A stretch of DNA of 64,000 nt from Spirochaetota bacterium (GTDB lineage: Bacteria > Spirochaetota > UBA4802 > UBA5550), in the NCBI GenBank assembly GCA_017999915.1, contig JAGNKX010000001.1, positions 248,001 through 312,000 on the forward strand. The letters are read 5' to 3'. Position numbers and translations under genes: made by a program. Positions within the stretch are counted from its first letter, which is position 1. Every line of letters begins with the position of its first letter. A model generated the notes under the pieces. The model saw only the letters and a list, made by a program, of their open reading frames with translations. It did not search any database and was not told the origin of the DNA. Shown here piece after piece: positions 19,066 through 27,478 of this stretch.

Positions 19066-20253
19066 TCATTCATTAAGGAACAGGATCAGCAAAACGAAAG
19101 CGACGATTGAAAAGGCGGCTGAACAGTAAAAGACCCCGTCCATGCCCCATCCCTGGAAGGCAATGCCGGTGAGGACCGGTCCCACCGTCTGCCCCAGGCG
19201 GAGCACCATGGAGTTGACGGACATGAAGGCGCCGCGGAATTCCATCGGGGCGCTCCCGGAAATATGGGTCTGTATGCTGGGAATATTGAGACCATTGGCA
19301 AGGCCGTATAACAACACGGGGATGGTCATCATCCAGATGTTGTCCGCGAGAAGCACCAGCATGATGGCGGCGGCATAGGCGATAAAGGAAACCGTGATGA
19401 TGGTCTTGGGCCTGAAGCGCCGTGAGATCCAGCCGAGGTTAAAGGCGCCGATGATCGTGGTGACCGAGGTCGCCGCCAGCATCAGGCCGATGGTCGACGA
19501 CGAAGCGTTAAATCTTTGATGCATGAGGAAGGGAAAGTAAGCGAGGAGCGCCCCGTACAGGAGGATAAAGGTCGCCAGCGTCGCCAGGTACGCAGGCATC
19601 ACTTCCCTGTCCGCGGCGGAGCGCAGGGCCCCGCCCAGGTACTGGCGCAGAGGCGGCATCGCGGCCGGCTCCGGATTCCTGAGCCCATACAAAACGATAA
19701 TGCCCATCGGCAGTGCCAGAGCCGACAGTAAAAAGGGATAGTTCCATCCCAGCAGGGCCAGGGCCCCGCCCAGGGCCGGATAGATCATGGTGCCGACGCC
19801 GAGCACCGACGCGTTGTACCCGAGCGCCTCGGTCCGGTCCTTGCCGGCAAACATGTCGGTAATGACGGTCTGGCCCAGCCCCCCAAGGGCCGACGCGCCC
19901 ACGCCGTTGATAAAGCGCAGGACCAGGAGAACGGGATACTCGGTGGCAAAGGCGCATGCACCGCCGGCTACGCCGAAGAGCAGCAGGGAGGGAACGATCA
20001 CTTTTTTTCTTCCGAAGCGGTCGGCAAGAATACCCATGACCGGCGCCAGGATGATGCCGGGGAAGGTGAAGACCGTGATGAGCATGACCACCTCCCCCTC
20101 CGTGAGGCCCAGGTCCTTCGCCATGGAGGGGAATGCCGGCGCTATGGAGGTAACGCCGATGGCCGAGATCAGCGTTATCCCGAAAACGATCTGGAGATCG
20201 CGGCCGAGCAGTATGCGCCAGTCCCGCTTAATCCTCACCGTGACCGCTTGCAC
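19066..20253 (-). CDS. Major facilitator superfamily transporter (drug/metabolite exporter-like)
   Basis: 395 residues with about 12 hydrophobic segments, the standard MFS size. The motif between helices 2 and 3, GILADRFGRKK, is the classic motif A, and the family resembles drug:proton antiporters of the DHA1 type. The frame opens at GTG 20253; a second GTG at 20238 is equally possible. Either way it overlaps the end of the methyltransferase/ATP-grasp gene (stop at 20228), so translation is probably coupled. That context suggests export of the product of the upstream enzyme. Substrate is unknown. Confidence 0.9.
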   Translation of the reverse strand: MQAVTVRIKRDWRILLGRDLQIVFGITLISAIGVTSIAPAFPSMAKDLGLTEGEVVMLITVFTFPGIILAPVMGILADRFGRKKVIVPSLLLFGVAGGACAFATEYPVLLVLRFINGVGASALGGLGQTVITDMFAGKDRTEALGYNASVLGVGTMIYPALGGALALLGWNYPFLLSALALPMGIIVLYGLRNPEPAAMPPLRQYLGGALRSAADREVMPAYLATLATFILLYGALLAYFPFLMHQRFNASSSTIGLMLAATSVTTIIGAFNLGWISRRFRPKTIITVSFIAYAAAIMLVLLADNIWMMTIPVLLYGLANGLNIPSIQTHISGSAPMEFRGAFMSVNSMVLRLGQTVGPVLTGIAFQGWGMDGVFYCSAAFSIVAFVLLILFLNE

Positions 20254-22180
20254 CGTTCATGCCGACCAGCCCGATCCGATGCTCGGCGGCCTGCAGGATC
20301 TCACCCATCATCTCCCCATAGGACAGTCCCTCTATGGCGGCCATCTTCGCCATGTGGCCGTCCCAGCACCATCCGGGATTGGGATTCACCTCGAGGAGCT
20401 TCGGCTTTCCTTTCGCGTCCAGGCGCCAGTCGAAGCGGCAGTAGTCGCGGCATTCCAGCCGTTCGAACAGCTTCAGGCAGCATTCGATGATCAGCTTGCG
20501 GATGTCGTCGGAGATGGCCGCCGGTATGGGGCGCACGGTCCGGTAGGGCGATTCCCGGACCCATTTCGCCTCGTATCCGCATATCTTCGGAAGGTCCGCC
20601 GGCAGGAACGAATAATCCTCCTCGATGACCGGCAGCACGCGGTACGACTCCGGAGGATTGCCGATGATGCCGACGCTCAGGTCCTTGCCGGGAAGAAACT
20701 CCTCTACCAGGATCGGCTTCTCGTAGCCCAGGCGGTCCCTGATCTCCGAAATGGCGTTCACCAGCTCCTCGATGCCGTTGCAGACACACCGCTGGGTGAT
20801 GCCGAGGCTGCAGTCGCCGATGTTGGGCTTGCAGATGACCGGAAAGGCGAAGGGGAGATCGAAGGTATTGTCCTCCGCCTTGATGAAGAAGGCCTTGGCC
20901 ACCGGTATCCCCATTTCCTTGGCAATGCCGCGCACGAGGGACTTGTCGTAGCAGTAGGCCAGGCACTGCGGCCCCGATCCCGTGTAGTTGACGTCCATCA
21001 TCTCCAGGAGCGAGGGCACGTGGAGCTCCCGGCGGGCGTCGTTGTTGTATCCGTCGTCGCACAGGTTGAAGGCGAAATCGGTGTTCTTCTTGAGCCGCGC
21101 CAGGTCGTTGATCAGCGAATCGTGGCTGCTGACGTAGGTGAAATTATAGTCCCGGAGGTCTTTCAGGGCGTCCTTCATCTGGTCGATATCGTACCGCTCG
21201 GTGTCCTCGCATAACGGGAAGCGCGCGGGATCCTTTTTCATCGGGTCGCCCAGGACGACCGTCACGTTCTTGATGTCCGTCTTACGCTGGCGGACCGGCG
21301 ACCAGTCCTTCTTGACCAGGGCGGTCATGACGATATGCTTTTCCGCCATTCCCTGTTCCTGCCCGCGCGGGAAGTCGGCGCAGTCATGGAGCGTGATATC
21401 GCTGAAGCCGGCGGCGTTCAGAAGCTCCTGCATGCTGTCGCTGTTGTAGAGCCGCTCCGCGTAGAACTGATCGGCGATGACGCCCTTTTCCACGTGAGTG
21501 ACTAACTCGCGGGATATGAGACGCTGCTTGTCCACGGAAATCGAGCGCTCCCGGCAGACAAAATGATTCTTGTCGATCCATTCCCACGACCGGGGCTGAA
21601 AATGCCTGCGCAGGTGATCGCCGTCGTTCACGTCGACCAGGAGCCGGCCCCACGGCTTCAGCACCCTGAAGACCTCCCGGAGAACGCGCAGGTCGTCATT
21701 GACCGTTTCAAAGTAGCCGAAGCTGTTGCCGAGGATGAATATGGCGTCGAAGGTATCGGGCCGGTAGGGGAGCATGCGGGCCTCGCCCTCGCGGAATTTC
21801 ACGTAGAGGCACTCCTTTTTCGCCTGCACCTTGGCCCTCTGTATGAGGTACCGCGACCGGTCCAGGCCCTCCACGAACTTGAATCCGCGGCGGGCCAACT
21901 CGAGGGAATGACGTCCCTGGCCGCAGGAAAGGTCGAGGATTCGATCATCGTGAAGCACGTGGGCGATGCCGGTGAAGAAGTCCACCTCCCGGGCCGTTGT
22001 CTGGTGGTCTTCCCCCAGGTCCGGATCGGTTTTCAGATAGAGAGAATTGAAGATTGTATTCCACCAGTCGGGATTGACATATTCTTCCAGGTTTGCCACG
22101 GGGCCTAAAGATTTCCTGGCGTGCACCCCCTTCGGCCTGGCCGATACCGGATTATTATTGATTGCTGCTTTCATCGTCAC
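20228..22180 (-). CDS. SAM methyltransferase / D-Ala-D-Ala ligase-like ATP-grasp fusion
   Basis: 650 residues with two enzyme domains. Residues about 30-295 are a class I methyltransferase: motif I ILDLSCGQGRHSLELA, then FDAIFILGNSFGYF and LKPWGRLLVDVND. Residues about 305-640 resemble D-alanine-D-alanine ligase: VPSLLEMMDVNYTGSGP, KSLVRGIAKEMGIP, ICKPNIGDCSLG (ATP-binding lysine), LVEEFLPGKDLSVGI, and LLEVNPNPG (metal-binding Glu and Asn). ATP-grasp ligases of this kind join a carboxylate to an amine, so the fusion may ligate and methylate an amino-acid-derived product. It overlaps an MFS exporter gene. The upstream region is long and gene-poor, so it is probably the first gene of its transcript. 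The substrate cannot be named. Confidence 0.88.
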   Translation of the reverse strand: MTMKAAINNNPVSARPKGVHARKSLGPVANLEEYVNPDWWNTIFNSLYLKTDPDLGEDHQTTAREVDFFTGIAHVLHDDRILDLSCGQGRHSLELARRGFKFVEGLDRSRYLIQRAKVQAKKECLYVKFREGEARMLPYRPDTFDAIFILGNSFGYFETVNDDLRVLREVFRVLKPWGRLLVDVNDGDHLRRHFQPRSWEWIDKNHFVCRERSISVDKQRLISRELVTHVEKGVIADQFYAERLYNSDSMQELLNAAGFSDITLHDCADFPRGQEQGMAEKHIVMTALVKKDWSPVRQRKTDIKNVTVVLGDPMKKDPARFPLCEDTERYDIDQMKDALKDLRDYNFTYVSSHDSLINDLARLKKNTDFAFNLCDDGYNNDARRELHVPSLLEMMDVNYTGSGPQCLAYCYDKSLVRGIAKEMGIPVAKAFFIKAEDNTFDLPFAFPVICKPNIGDCSLGITQRCVCNGIEELVNAISEIRDRLGYEKPILVEEFLPGKDLSVGIIGNPPESYRVLPVIEEDYSFLPADLPKICGYEAKWVRESPYRTVRPIPAAISDDIRKLIIECCLKLFERLECRDYCRFDWRLDAKGKPKLLEVNPNPGWCWDGHMAKMAAIEGLSYGEMMGEILQAAEHRIGLVGMNGASGHGED

Positions 22181-23216
22181 CCCTTACCTCCCCGTTATAA
22201 ACATTATGTCTCATGCTGTCATATATCTTCACTGCTGCACAGATCGATATCGCCCGAAGTCAGCGCTGCCTGCCACCTGCCTCATACATGCGGTACCATT
22301 CCCGGCGGTCCGGAAAAGACCATTATAGCGGTCCACTGGCCGGTTGTTTTTTTCTCCCGCCTATGATAAGGCGTACTATGACAGTGAGTATGAATATCAG
22401 GCATGATGAAATAACTCGGCAGGCAGGATGAGCCGTCTTTGGCGCCGCAGAAAGAAGAAAAAGGTTGCCGGGTTATGCCGTTGTCTTTGGTGACCGCATA
22501 TCGTGGTGGAACCGGGGGGCTCCCCTTCACCGGTTCCCGCCTCTGTCCTTCCTTCGTCCCGGTCATGAAGCCACCCGGAACAGGCGGGAATGATGTTTGC
22601 TTGATTCCAATTCTGTTTACCTGTGACAATCCTTGCAAAATTCAAACAGGGATAGAGAACCAATACAATTTATTATACTTTGAAAACAAGATAATACATT
22701 ACAAAAAAAATTCAATAAAAAAAAGAAAAAACCGCACCATTCATCATGGCTACAATGGGCGACCGGTACGCCTGTCCGAAAATGATAAAAGGGTTGATGC
22801 CGGGACGATTATCGGATCACGGGTAGGGGCGCATGGTATTGAAAATCTGTTTTATGAGCAACCGCTCATTAATCCCAATTGATTAATAAAATTTATATTG
22901 ATTTTTAAAATCCACCATATTAGCGTGGCAGGCGTGATTAAACATATACAGAGATATACAAAATCGGAGGCTTACCTATGAATAATAACATACATCTGCA
23001 TCATTAACCGACAATCCCCATACTGGATAAGCTCATGATGCCCCGCCATCGCCATAGTTGCGCCACCATGATTGCGGGAAATCACCGCGTGCAATTTCAT
23101 TGTCTCCTGGACATCGACATTGCACTGGGTATACCGCTCTATTGCCGCACACAGTCTATGGTGCGGGAATACGATGCGCAGCACCAAAAATATTCACAAA
23201 CAACAGGGAGAAATCA
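22181..23216. other. Gene-poor kilobase between divergent transcription units
   Basis: About 1 kb without a convincing gene. The part from about 22640 to 22960 is AT-rich with long A tracts (22710-22730), unlike the flanking genes, and includes a small inverted repeat TTAATC/GATTAA at 22868-22885. Open frames present here have no family resemblance or good start signals, except one nine-codon ORF listed separately. It must hold promoters for the leftward ligase gene and the rightward LolA-like gene, but I could not assign clear -35/-10 pairs. Confidence 0.5.
22978..23007 (+). other. Tiny ORF with strong ribosome binding site (possible leader peptide)
   Basis: The peptide is MNNNIHLHH. A strong GGAGG (22966-22970) sits seven bases before the ATG, better than most real genes here. 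It ends 210 bp before the LolA-like gene. Three of nine residues are histidine, recalling attenuation leaders, but the following gene is not a histidine gene and no clear antiterminator pair is visible. It may be a regulatory leader, a remnant or chance. Confidence 0.3.
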
Positions 23217-24062
23217 ATGAAGCGTTTCAGAATTCTTGCAACAATAGCGTTTATATTCTGTTGTGCGGTTGCCTTTTCAGAATCGCCGGCGGAAATGGGA
23301 ACCCGGCTCATGAAGTCGAACGACGACCGCCCCGTCTTCGAAAAAGTCAAGGCCAAGGGAACCCTTATCATTTACGACAGCAGCGGAAAGATCAAGTTCA
23401 CCAAATCCCTCATCATGGGGACCTATACCGTCGGCATGGGATCTGCGGCGACCTTCGCCGAGAAATATCTCGCCTACATGATGTCCCCCGCCGACGACCA
23501 GGGCAACTCCTATCTCATGTACCATTACAAAATACGGGACGACGTCAAATGGGTGTACCTGAAGGGGATCCGCAAGGCCAAGAAAGTCACCGGGGCGGAC
23601 AAAAAACTGAGCTTTTTCGGCAGCGACTTCACCAACGCCGAGGCGAGCAAGCCGAACTTCCTCGAATGGAACTACAAGTACATTGGAGACGAAAAGGTTG
23701 AATTCAAGGGAAAGGTCTTTGACTGCTACATGGTCGAATCGACTCCCAAAACCAAGACCATCATGAGCGACCAGGGATGCGGCCGCAGGGTATCGTTCCT
23801 GGAGAAAAAGTCGCTCCTCACGCTGCGGCTCGATCTTTATGATGAAAACATGATAAAAGTCAAGGAACTGAGACTTCTTTCCTTTACGACAAAAAATAAT
23901 GTCAGGGGCCAAAAAGTTAATTACGAAACCGGACTGGAGATGAAAAATGTCAAGACCGGCTCAAAAAGCCACCTGCTCTTTTCAGATTTAAAAACCGAGG
24001 AAGAATCTAACCTGCGGACGGACGTTTTTACCGAGCAATACCTGACGCAGAAATGGTGGTAG
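23217..24062 (+). CDS. LolA-like outer membrane lipoprotein-sorting protein
   Basis: 281 residues. ATG 23217 is chosen over an upstream in-frame start because it has AGGGAG before it and begins a signal peptide (MKRFRILATIAFIFCCAVAFS). The mature part resembles the outer-membrane lipoprotein-sorting family (LolA_like): KAKGTLIIYDSSGK, DDVKWVYLKGIRKAKKV, and SFFGSDFTNAE match its conserved strands. Such proteins are periplasmic carriers for lipidic cargo, often found with RND or FtsX-type exporters and beta-barrels. It forms a pair with the beta-barrel gene 36 bp downstream. Confidence 0.82.
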   Translation: MKRFRILATIAFIFCCAVAFSESPAEMGTRLMKSNDDRPVFEKVKAKGTLIIYDSSGKIKFTKSLIMGTYTVGMGSAATFAEKYLAYMMSPADDQGNSYLMYHYKIRDDVKWVYLKGIRKAKKVTGADKKLSFFGSDFTNAEASKPNFLEWNYKYIGDEKVEFKGKVFDCYMVESTPKTKTIMSDQGCGRRVSFLEKKSLLTLRLDLYDENMIKVKELRLLSFTTKNNVRGQKVNYETGLEMKNVKTGSKSHLLFSDLKTEEESNLRTDVFTEQYLTQKWW

Positions 24063-24098
24063 GATCGATCCGTACCCGATTAAAAAATGGAGGAATAC

Positions 24099-25607
24099 AT
24101 GAGATCTTTAATAACGGCGTTTTTCGTCGCTCTCGTTCTCTTTTCAGCAAGCTTATCCCATGGCCAGATAGAGGACCTCTCAGAGGGAAAGGATAAGCAT
24201 GGTGACACAAAGACACAGGGAGAGAGCGGGAAGGATGTTACCTTTGCACTTCATGGATACGCGCAGGCCAACTTTGTCGTATCGAGAAATGACATGGGGG
24301 TCGGCGGCAACCGGTGGATCAACTCAAAATACCAGTTTCCCCGGGTGGGCGCCACGCTTCAGCTGGAGCTGGAAGGAAATGCCTATGATATCGCCCATTT
24401 CTTTTCAGCGGTGCAGATTGAATACAACGCGGCAGGGGAAAAGACGAACTTCCCGAAGTTCTATTACCCGAACACTTTTTTACAGTACACCTATTATCAA
24501 TCCATTGCCGATTTCAAGCGGGATGAGATAAGCAAGGCCCCTACCGTCAACGTCCGTGAAACCTATGTGGACCTGTACGGAAAACACGTAACCTTCAGGG
24601 CGGGACAGCAGATCATCTCCTGGGGCGAGATCGAAGGGATCGAGGCGCCGTCGGACGTGGTGATACCGTGGGATTTCACCACCATGAGCAACTATTTTGA
24701 ATTCTCCCGCATCGGCGTTGTCGCCGCGAATCTCACCTTCCATTTCGCCAATCAGCAGCTTCAGTTCATCTGGATGCCGATATTCCAGCCTGGCAAGCTT
24801 CCCGAAGAGTCACTGTACCGGAGGGGCGTCACCAGCATCAAGCGCCCCGCCTTTGAGGTCCGCAACGGGGAATACGCAGTCAGGCTGTCAGGGGGGATCG
24901 GAAACCAGTTCCGCTACGGCCTCGGGTTCCTCTACGGCTTTGACGACACGCCGGACACAAAGATCACGATGGTGCCAAGCGTTTTTGCGACGCCCTTCGG
25001 CTCCCTCATCGTGCCCCAGGCGGTCTTCACCGAGATGTACTACAACCGGGTCATGGTGCCCACCTTTGACATGAACATCGGCTTCGGCGAAGTGCTGTCG
25101 TGGAAGGTTTCGGCCAACGCCAATTTCACCAAGGACTTCTACGGTAAAATGGACCTGGTAAAAAATTCCACGGTCACCTATTTGACCGGTCCGGAATCGT
25201 CGAACCTCTTCTGGAAAATCTACGCGGGTATCTACCTGGGCCAGCAGTGGACCATCAACTACACGAAGCCGGCTCCTGATACGGATATGATCAACATGGT
25301 CTCGAAAATGCAATTGGGGGCAATGCCCAACGGCCAGATCATCGAAGGCTACGGCCAGCAATATCCCTATAAGTGGATGCTCACGGCCAACCTTCAAAGG
25401 AATTTTCTTGAAAGTGATGCCCTTGAAATACAGGCCCGGATTGCCCTGTACGCGGATCCGAAGCTGAGAAAGTGGGATTATGTCATCTATCCCTATATGA
25501 TGTACAAGTTCACCAACGGGGTCAGCACCGCCCTCGGCTTTGTATTCGCCAAACGGATGGGAGAAAACCGGAACATGATCATTTCAGAAACGCGTTACTC
25601 CTTCTGA
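24099..25607 (+). CDS. Outer-membrane beta-barrel protein (DUF1302-like)
   Basis: 502 residues. ATG 24099 is preferred to ATG 24087 because GGAGG (24089-24093) lies five bases before it; it begins a signal peptide ending near SLSHG. The rest has many alternating amphipathic strands with aromatic girdles and the segment VNVRETYVDLYGKHVTFRAGQQIISWGE, which is characteristic of the DUF1302-type barrels. It ends in a terminal phenylalanine (TRYSF), a BAM recognition signal. With the LolA-like neighbour it likely takes part in moving hydrophobic cargo across or into the outer membrane. A terminator follows. Confidence 0.8.
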   Translation: MRSLITAFFVALVLFSASLSHGQIEDLSEGKDKHGDTKTQGESGKDVTFALHGYAQANFVVSRNDMGVGGNRWINSKYQFPRVGATLQLELEGNAYDIAHFFSAVQIEYNAAGEKTNFPKFYYPNTFLQYTYYQSIADFKRDEISKAPTVNVRETYVDLYGKHVTFRAGQQIISWGEIEGIEAPSDVVIPWDFTTMSNYFEFSRIGVVAANLTFHFANQQLQFIWMPIFQPGKLPEESLYRRGVTSIKRPAFEVRNGEYAVRLSGGIGNQFRYGLGFLYGFDDTPDTKITMVPSVFATPFGSLIVPQAVFTEMYYNRVMVPTFDMNIGFGEVLSWKVSANANFTKDFYGKMDLVKNSTVTYLTGPESSNLFWKIYAGIYLGQQWTINYTKPAPDTDMINMVSKMQLGAMPNGQIIEGYGQQYPYKWMLTANLQRNFLESDALEIQARIALYADPKLRKWDYVIYPYMMYKFTNGVSTALGFVFAKRMGENRNMIISETRYSF

Positions 25608-25640
25608 TAATTCACCAGTAACATGCATGACAACACTGTC

Positions 25641-25669
25641 AAAGACAGCCCCACGGGCTGTCTTTTTTT
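25641..25669 (+). terminator. Rho-independent terminator after the beta-barrel gene
   Basis: An 11-bp perfect stem (25641-25651 with 25655-25665), a three-base loop, and a run of seven T. It ends the LolA-like/beta-barrel transcript. Confidence 0.9.
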
Positions 25670-25902
25670 CGGCATATTCCACCCCCCCCCGAGGCTCCTG
25701 CATGTTCGGACATGAAAATCCCGCAATACAATGCGGCGCGGTAATCCGCGGGGCAAAGTGTCCCATGATGCTCTTCGATCTCTCATTGCCGAAGCAGGAC
25801 CATCGGGCTTTCACGCGGCGCCTTAAAATGCATTATCAAAAAAATATAGTTGTAAAAAATAAGCTGTGCAGAGTTTGATGCCTGAAGGCCCGGGCATTTA
25901 CC

Positions 25903-26550
25903 ATGGAACAGCTGATAAACGACATAATCACGTATCTTCTCCCCAAAAATGACTTTTTTTTGTACTTGTTTCTCTTCATATGCGCCATCATTGAAAATTT
26001 ATTACCACCCATTCCGGGCGATACCATTACGGTATTGGGCGCCTTCCTGGTCGGCACCGGGAGGCTTTCATTTCTTCTGGTTTATGCCTCCACCACGATA
26101 GGCAGCGTGGCGGGATTCATGATTCTCGTGTTTCTTGGCCGCTTCCTGGAACGCGAATTTTTCATGAAAAAAAATTATCGCTTTTTCCCCGCCTCAAGCA
26201 TCATTGCGGCTGAACGCTGGTTCGCCCGCTACGGCTATTTTGTGGTCCTGGCGAACAGGTTTCTCCCCGGTGTGAGGTCGGTCATATCGCTGGTATCAGG
26301 CATAACCAGGCTGAACATGTTGAAAGTATTGCTCCTTTCCGTGATAAGCGCCGCCGTATGGAACCTGATCTGGATCAAGATCGGCTTTATGCTGGGGAAC
26401 AACTGGCAGACCGTCAGGGAAAAAGCGGGAAGCCTCATCGAGGGATACAATATCGTTGCAGGAGCCATCATAGCTCTGATCGTAATCTGTTTAATAATAT
26501 ATAAACTCATTAAAAAACGAGGGGATAAGAAAGATACCTCTTCTGAATAA
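25903..26550 (+). CDS. DedA family membrane protein
   Basis: 215 residues. The family motif E-N-LLPPIPGDTI near residues 30-40 and the later conserved FARYGYFVVLANRFLPGVRS are both clear, with about five hydrophobic segments and a lysine-rich C-terminus. DedA proteins flip or scramble lipids such as phosphatidylethanolamine or undecaprenyl phosphate at the inner membrane. It stands alone, about 295 bp after the previous gene; that gap holds a nine-C run at 25682-25690 and no gene. Confidence 0.9.
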   Translation: MEQLINDIITYLLPKNDFFLYLFLFICAIIENLLPPIPGDTITVLGAFLVGTGRLSFLLVYASTTIGSVAGFMILVFLGRFLEREFFMKKNYRFFPASSIIAAERWFARYGYFVVLANRFLPGVRSVISLVSGITRLNMLKVLLLSVISAAVWNLIWIKIGFMLGNNWQTVREKAGSLIEGYNIVAGAIIALIVICLIIYKLIKKRGDKKDTSSE

Positions 26551-26687
26551 AATAAACATCTTTCGGCACATCCGCTCATTTCTCGTTGACCGACTCCGGG
26601 TAAATCGATTCCCTGTGCAGGAATAAACCCCCATTTCTAAAAAATACATCCAAAAAATACTTGTTTTTTTATTATACCCTTTGGTAA

Positions 26688-26716
26688 TTGGTATTAAGTT
26701 GAACTTTGCATATAGT
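26688..26716 (+). promoter_or_regulatory. Candidate promoter of the IMP cyclohydrolase gene
   Basis: TTGGTA (26688-26693) and TATAGT (26711-26716) are 17 bp apart in an AT-rich stretch, leaving a leader of about 38 bases before ATG 26761. Confidence 0.5.
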
Positions 26717-26760
26717 ATGGACATGCCCATATTAAATTCTGTTAAGCTCGGCCAATCCCT

Positions 26761-27399
26761 ATGGCAAAAATTAAGAAGGCTCTTCTCAGCGTGTCCGATA
26801 AATCCGGCATTGTTGAATTTGCCAGGGAGCTCGAAACATACGATGTCCAGTTTATATCGACGGGAGGGACCGCGCGGATACTTCGTCAGAATGGGCTGGA
26901 GATTATGGATGTGGCGGATTATACCGGCTATCCCGAGATGATGGACGGCAGAGTAAAGACCCTGCATCCGAAGATACACGGGGGCCTGTTTGGCGTCAGG
27001 TCCAATCCCGAACACCTTCATGATATGAATGAATATAACATTGAAGGGATCGACATGATCGTGGTCAACGTGAAGCCGGTGGATTCAGCCATGATCAGCC
27101 AGAACAGCACGATTGACGACGCGATGAACAGGATTGATATCGGAGGCATTGCGCTTCTCAGGTCTGCGGCCAAGAATTTTAACAGCGTCACGGCCGTCAT
27201 TGACTCTGGAGATTACGAGTCGGTAATAGGTGAGATGCGGAACAATAACGGCGCCGTGTCTCCTGAATTGAATCTGCAGCTCGCTATCAAGGTGTTTGAA
27301 ACGACATCCAGATATGACAGCCTGATTTCCGAGTACTTGCGGCAGAAGGCATTACGCGGTTTTTCAGAAAAAAAATATATTGAGATTCCCCGGTATTAA
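26761..27399 (+). CDS. Stand-alone IMP cyclohydrolase (PurH N-terminal domain only)
   Basis: 212 residues covering only the MGS-like cyclohydrolase domain of PurH, which closes the ring of FAICAR to give IMP. Conserved blocks are ALLSVSDKSGIVEFAREL, STGGTARILR, MMDGRVKTLHPKIHGGL and DIGGIALLRSAAKNF. The AICAR transformylase half, normally another 300 residues, is missing, and the following 80 bp show no remnant of it. The frame ends cleanly, so this looks like a true split rather than a frameshift. A separate formyl-transfer enzyme is then expected elsewhere. No purine gene is adjacent. Confidence 0.88.
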   Translation: MAKIKKALLSVSDKSGIVEFARELETYDVQFISTGGTARILRQNGLEIMDVADYTGYPEMMDGRVKTLHPKIHGGLFGVRSNPEHLHDMNEYNIEGIDMIVVNVKPVDSAMISQNSTIDDAMNRIDIGGIALLRSAAKNFNSVTAVIDSGDYESVIGEMRNNNGAVSPELNLQLAIKVFETTSRYDSLISEYLRQKALRGFSEKKYIEIPRY

Positions 27400-27478
27400 T
27401 CAGTCGTGGTATTATAGGCAAACCGGCGAAGACCAATAACAAATATAACAATAATAACAATTTAATCGGAGGTAGTAC

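Noticed and set aside
22439-22882. A 147-codon open frame in the gene-poor kilobase
   Set aside because: It crosses an abrupt change from GC-rich to A-rich sequence, has no ribosome binding site, and gives low-complexity lysine and asparagine runs.
26761-27478. PurH truncated by a frameshift
   Set aside because: No AICAR transformylase remnant appears in any frame before acs, so a natural single-domain protein is more likely.
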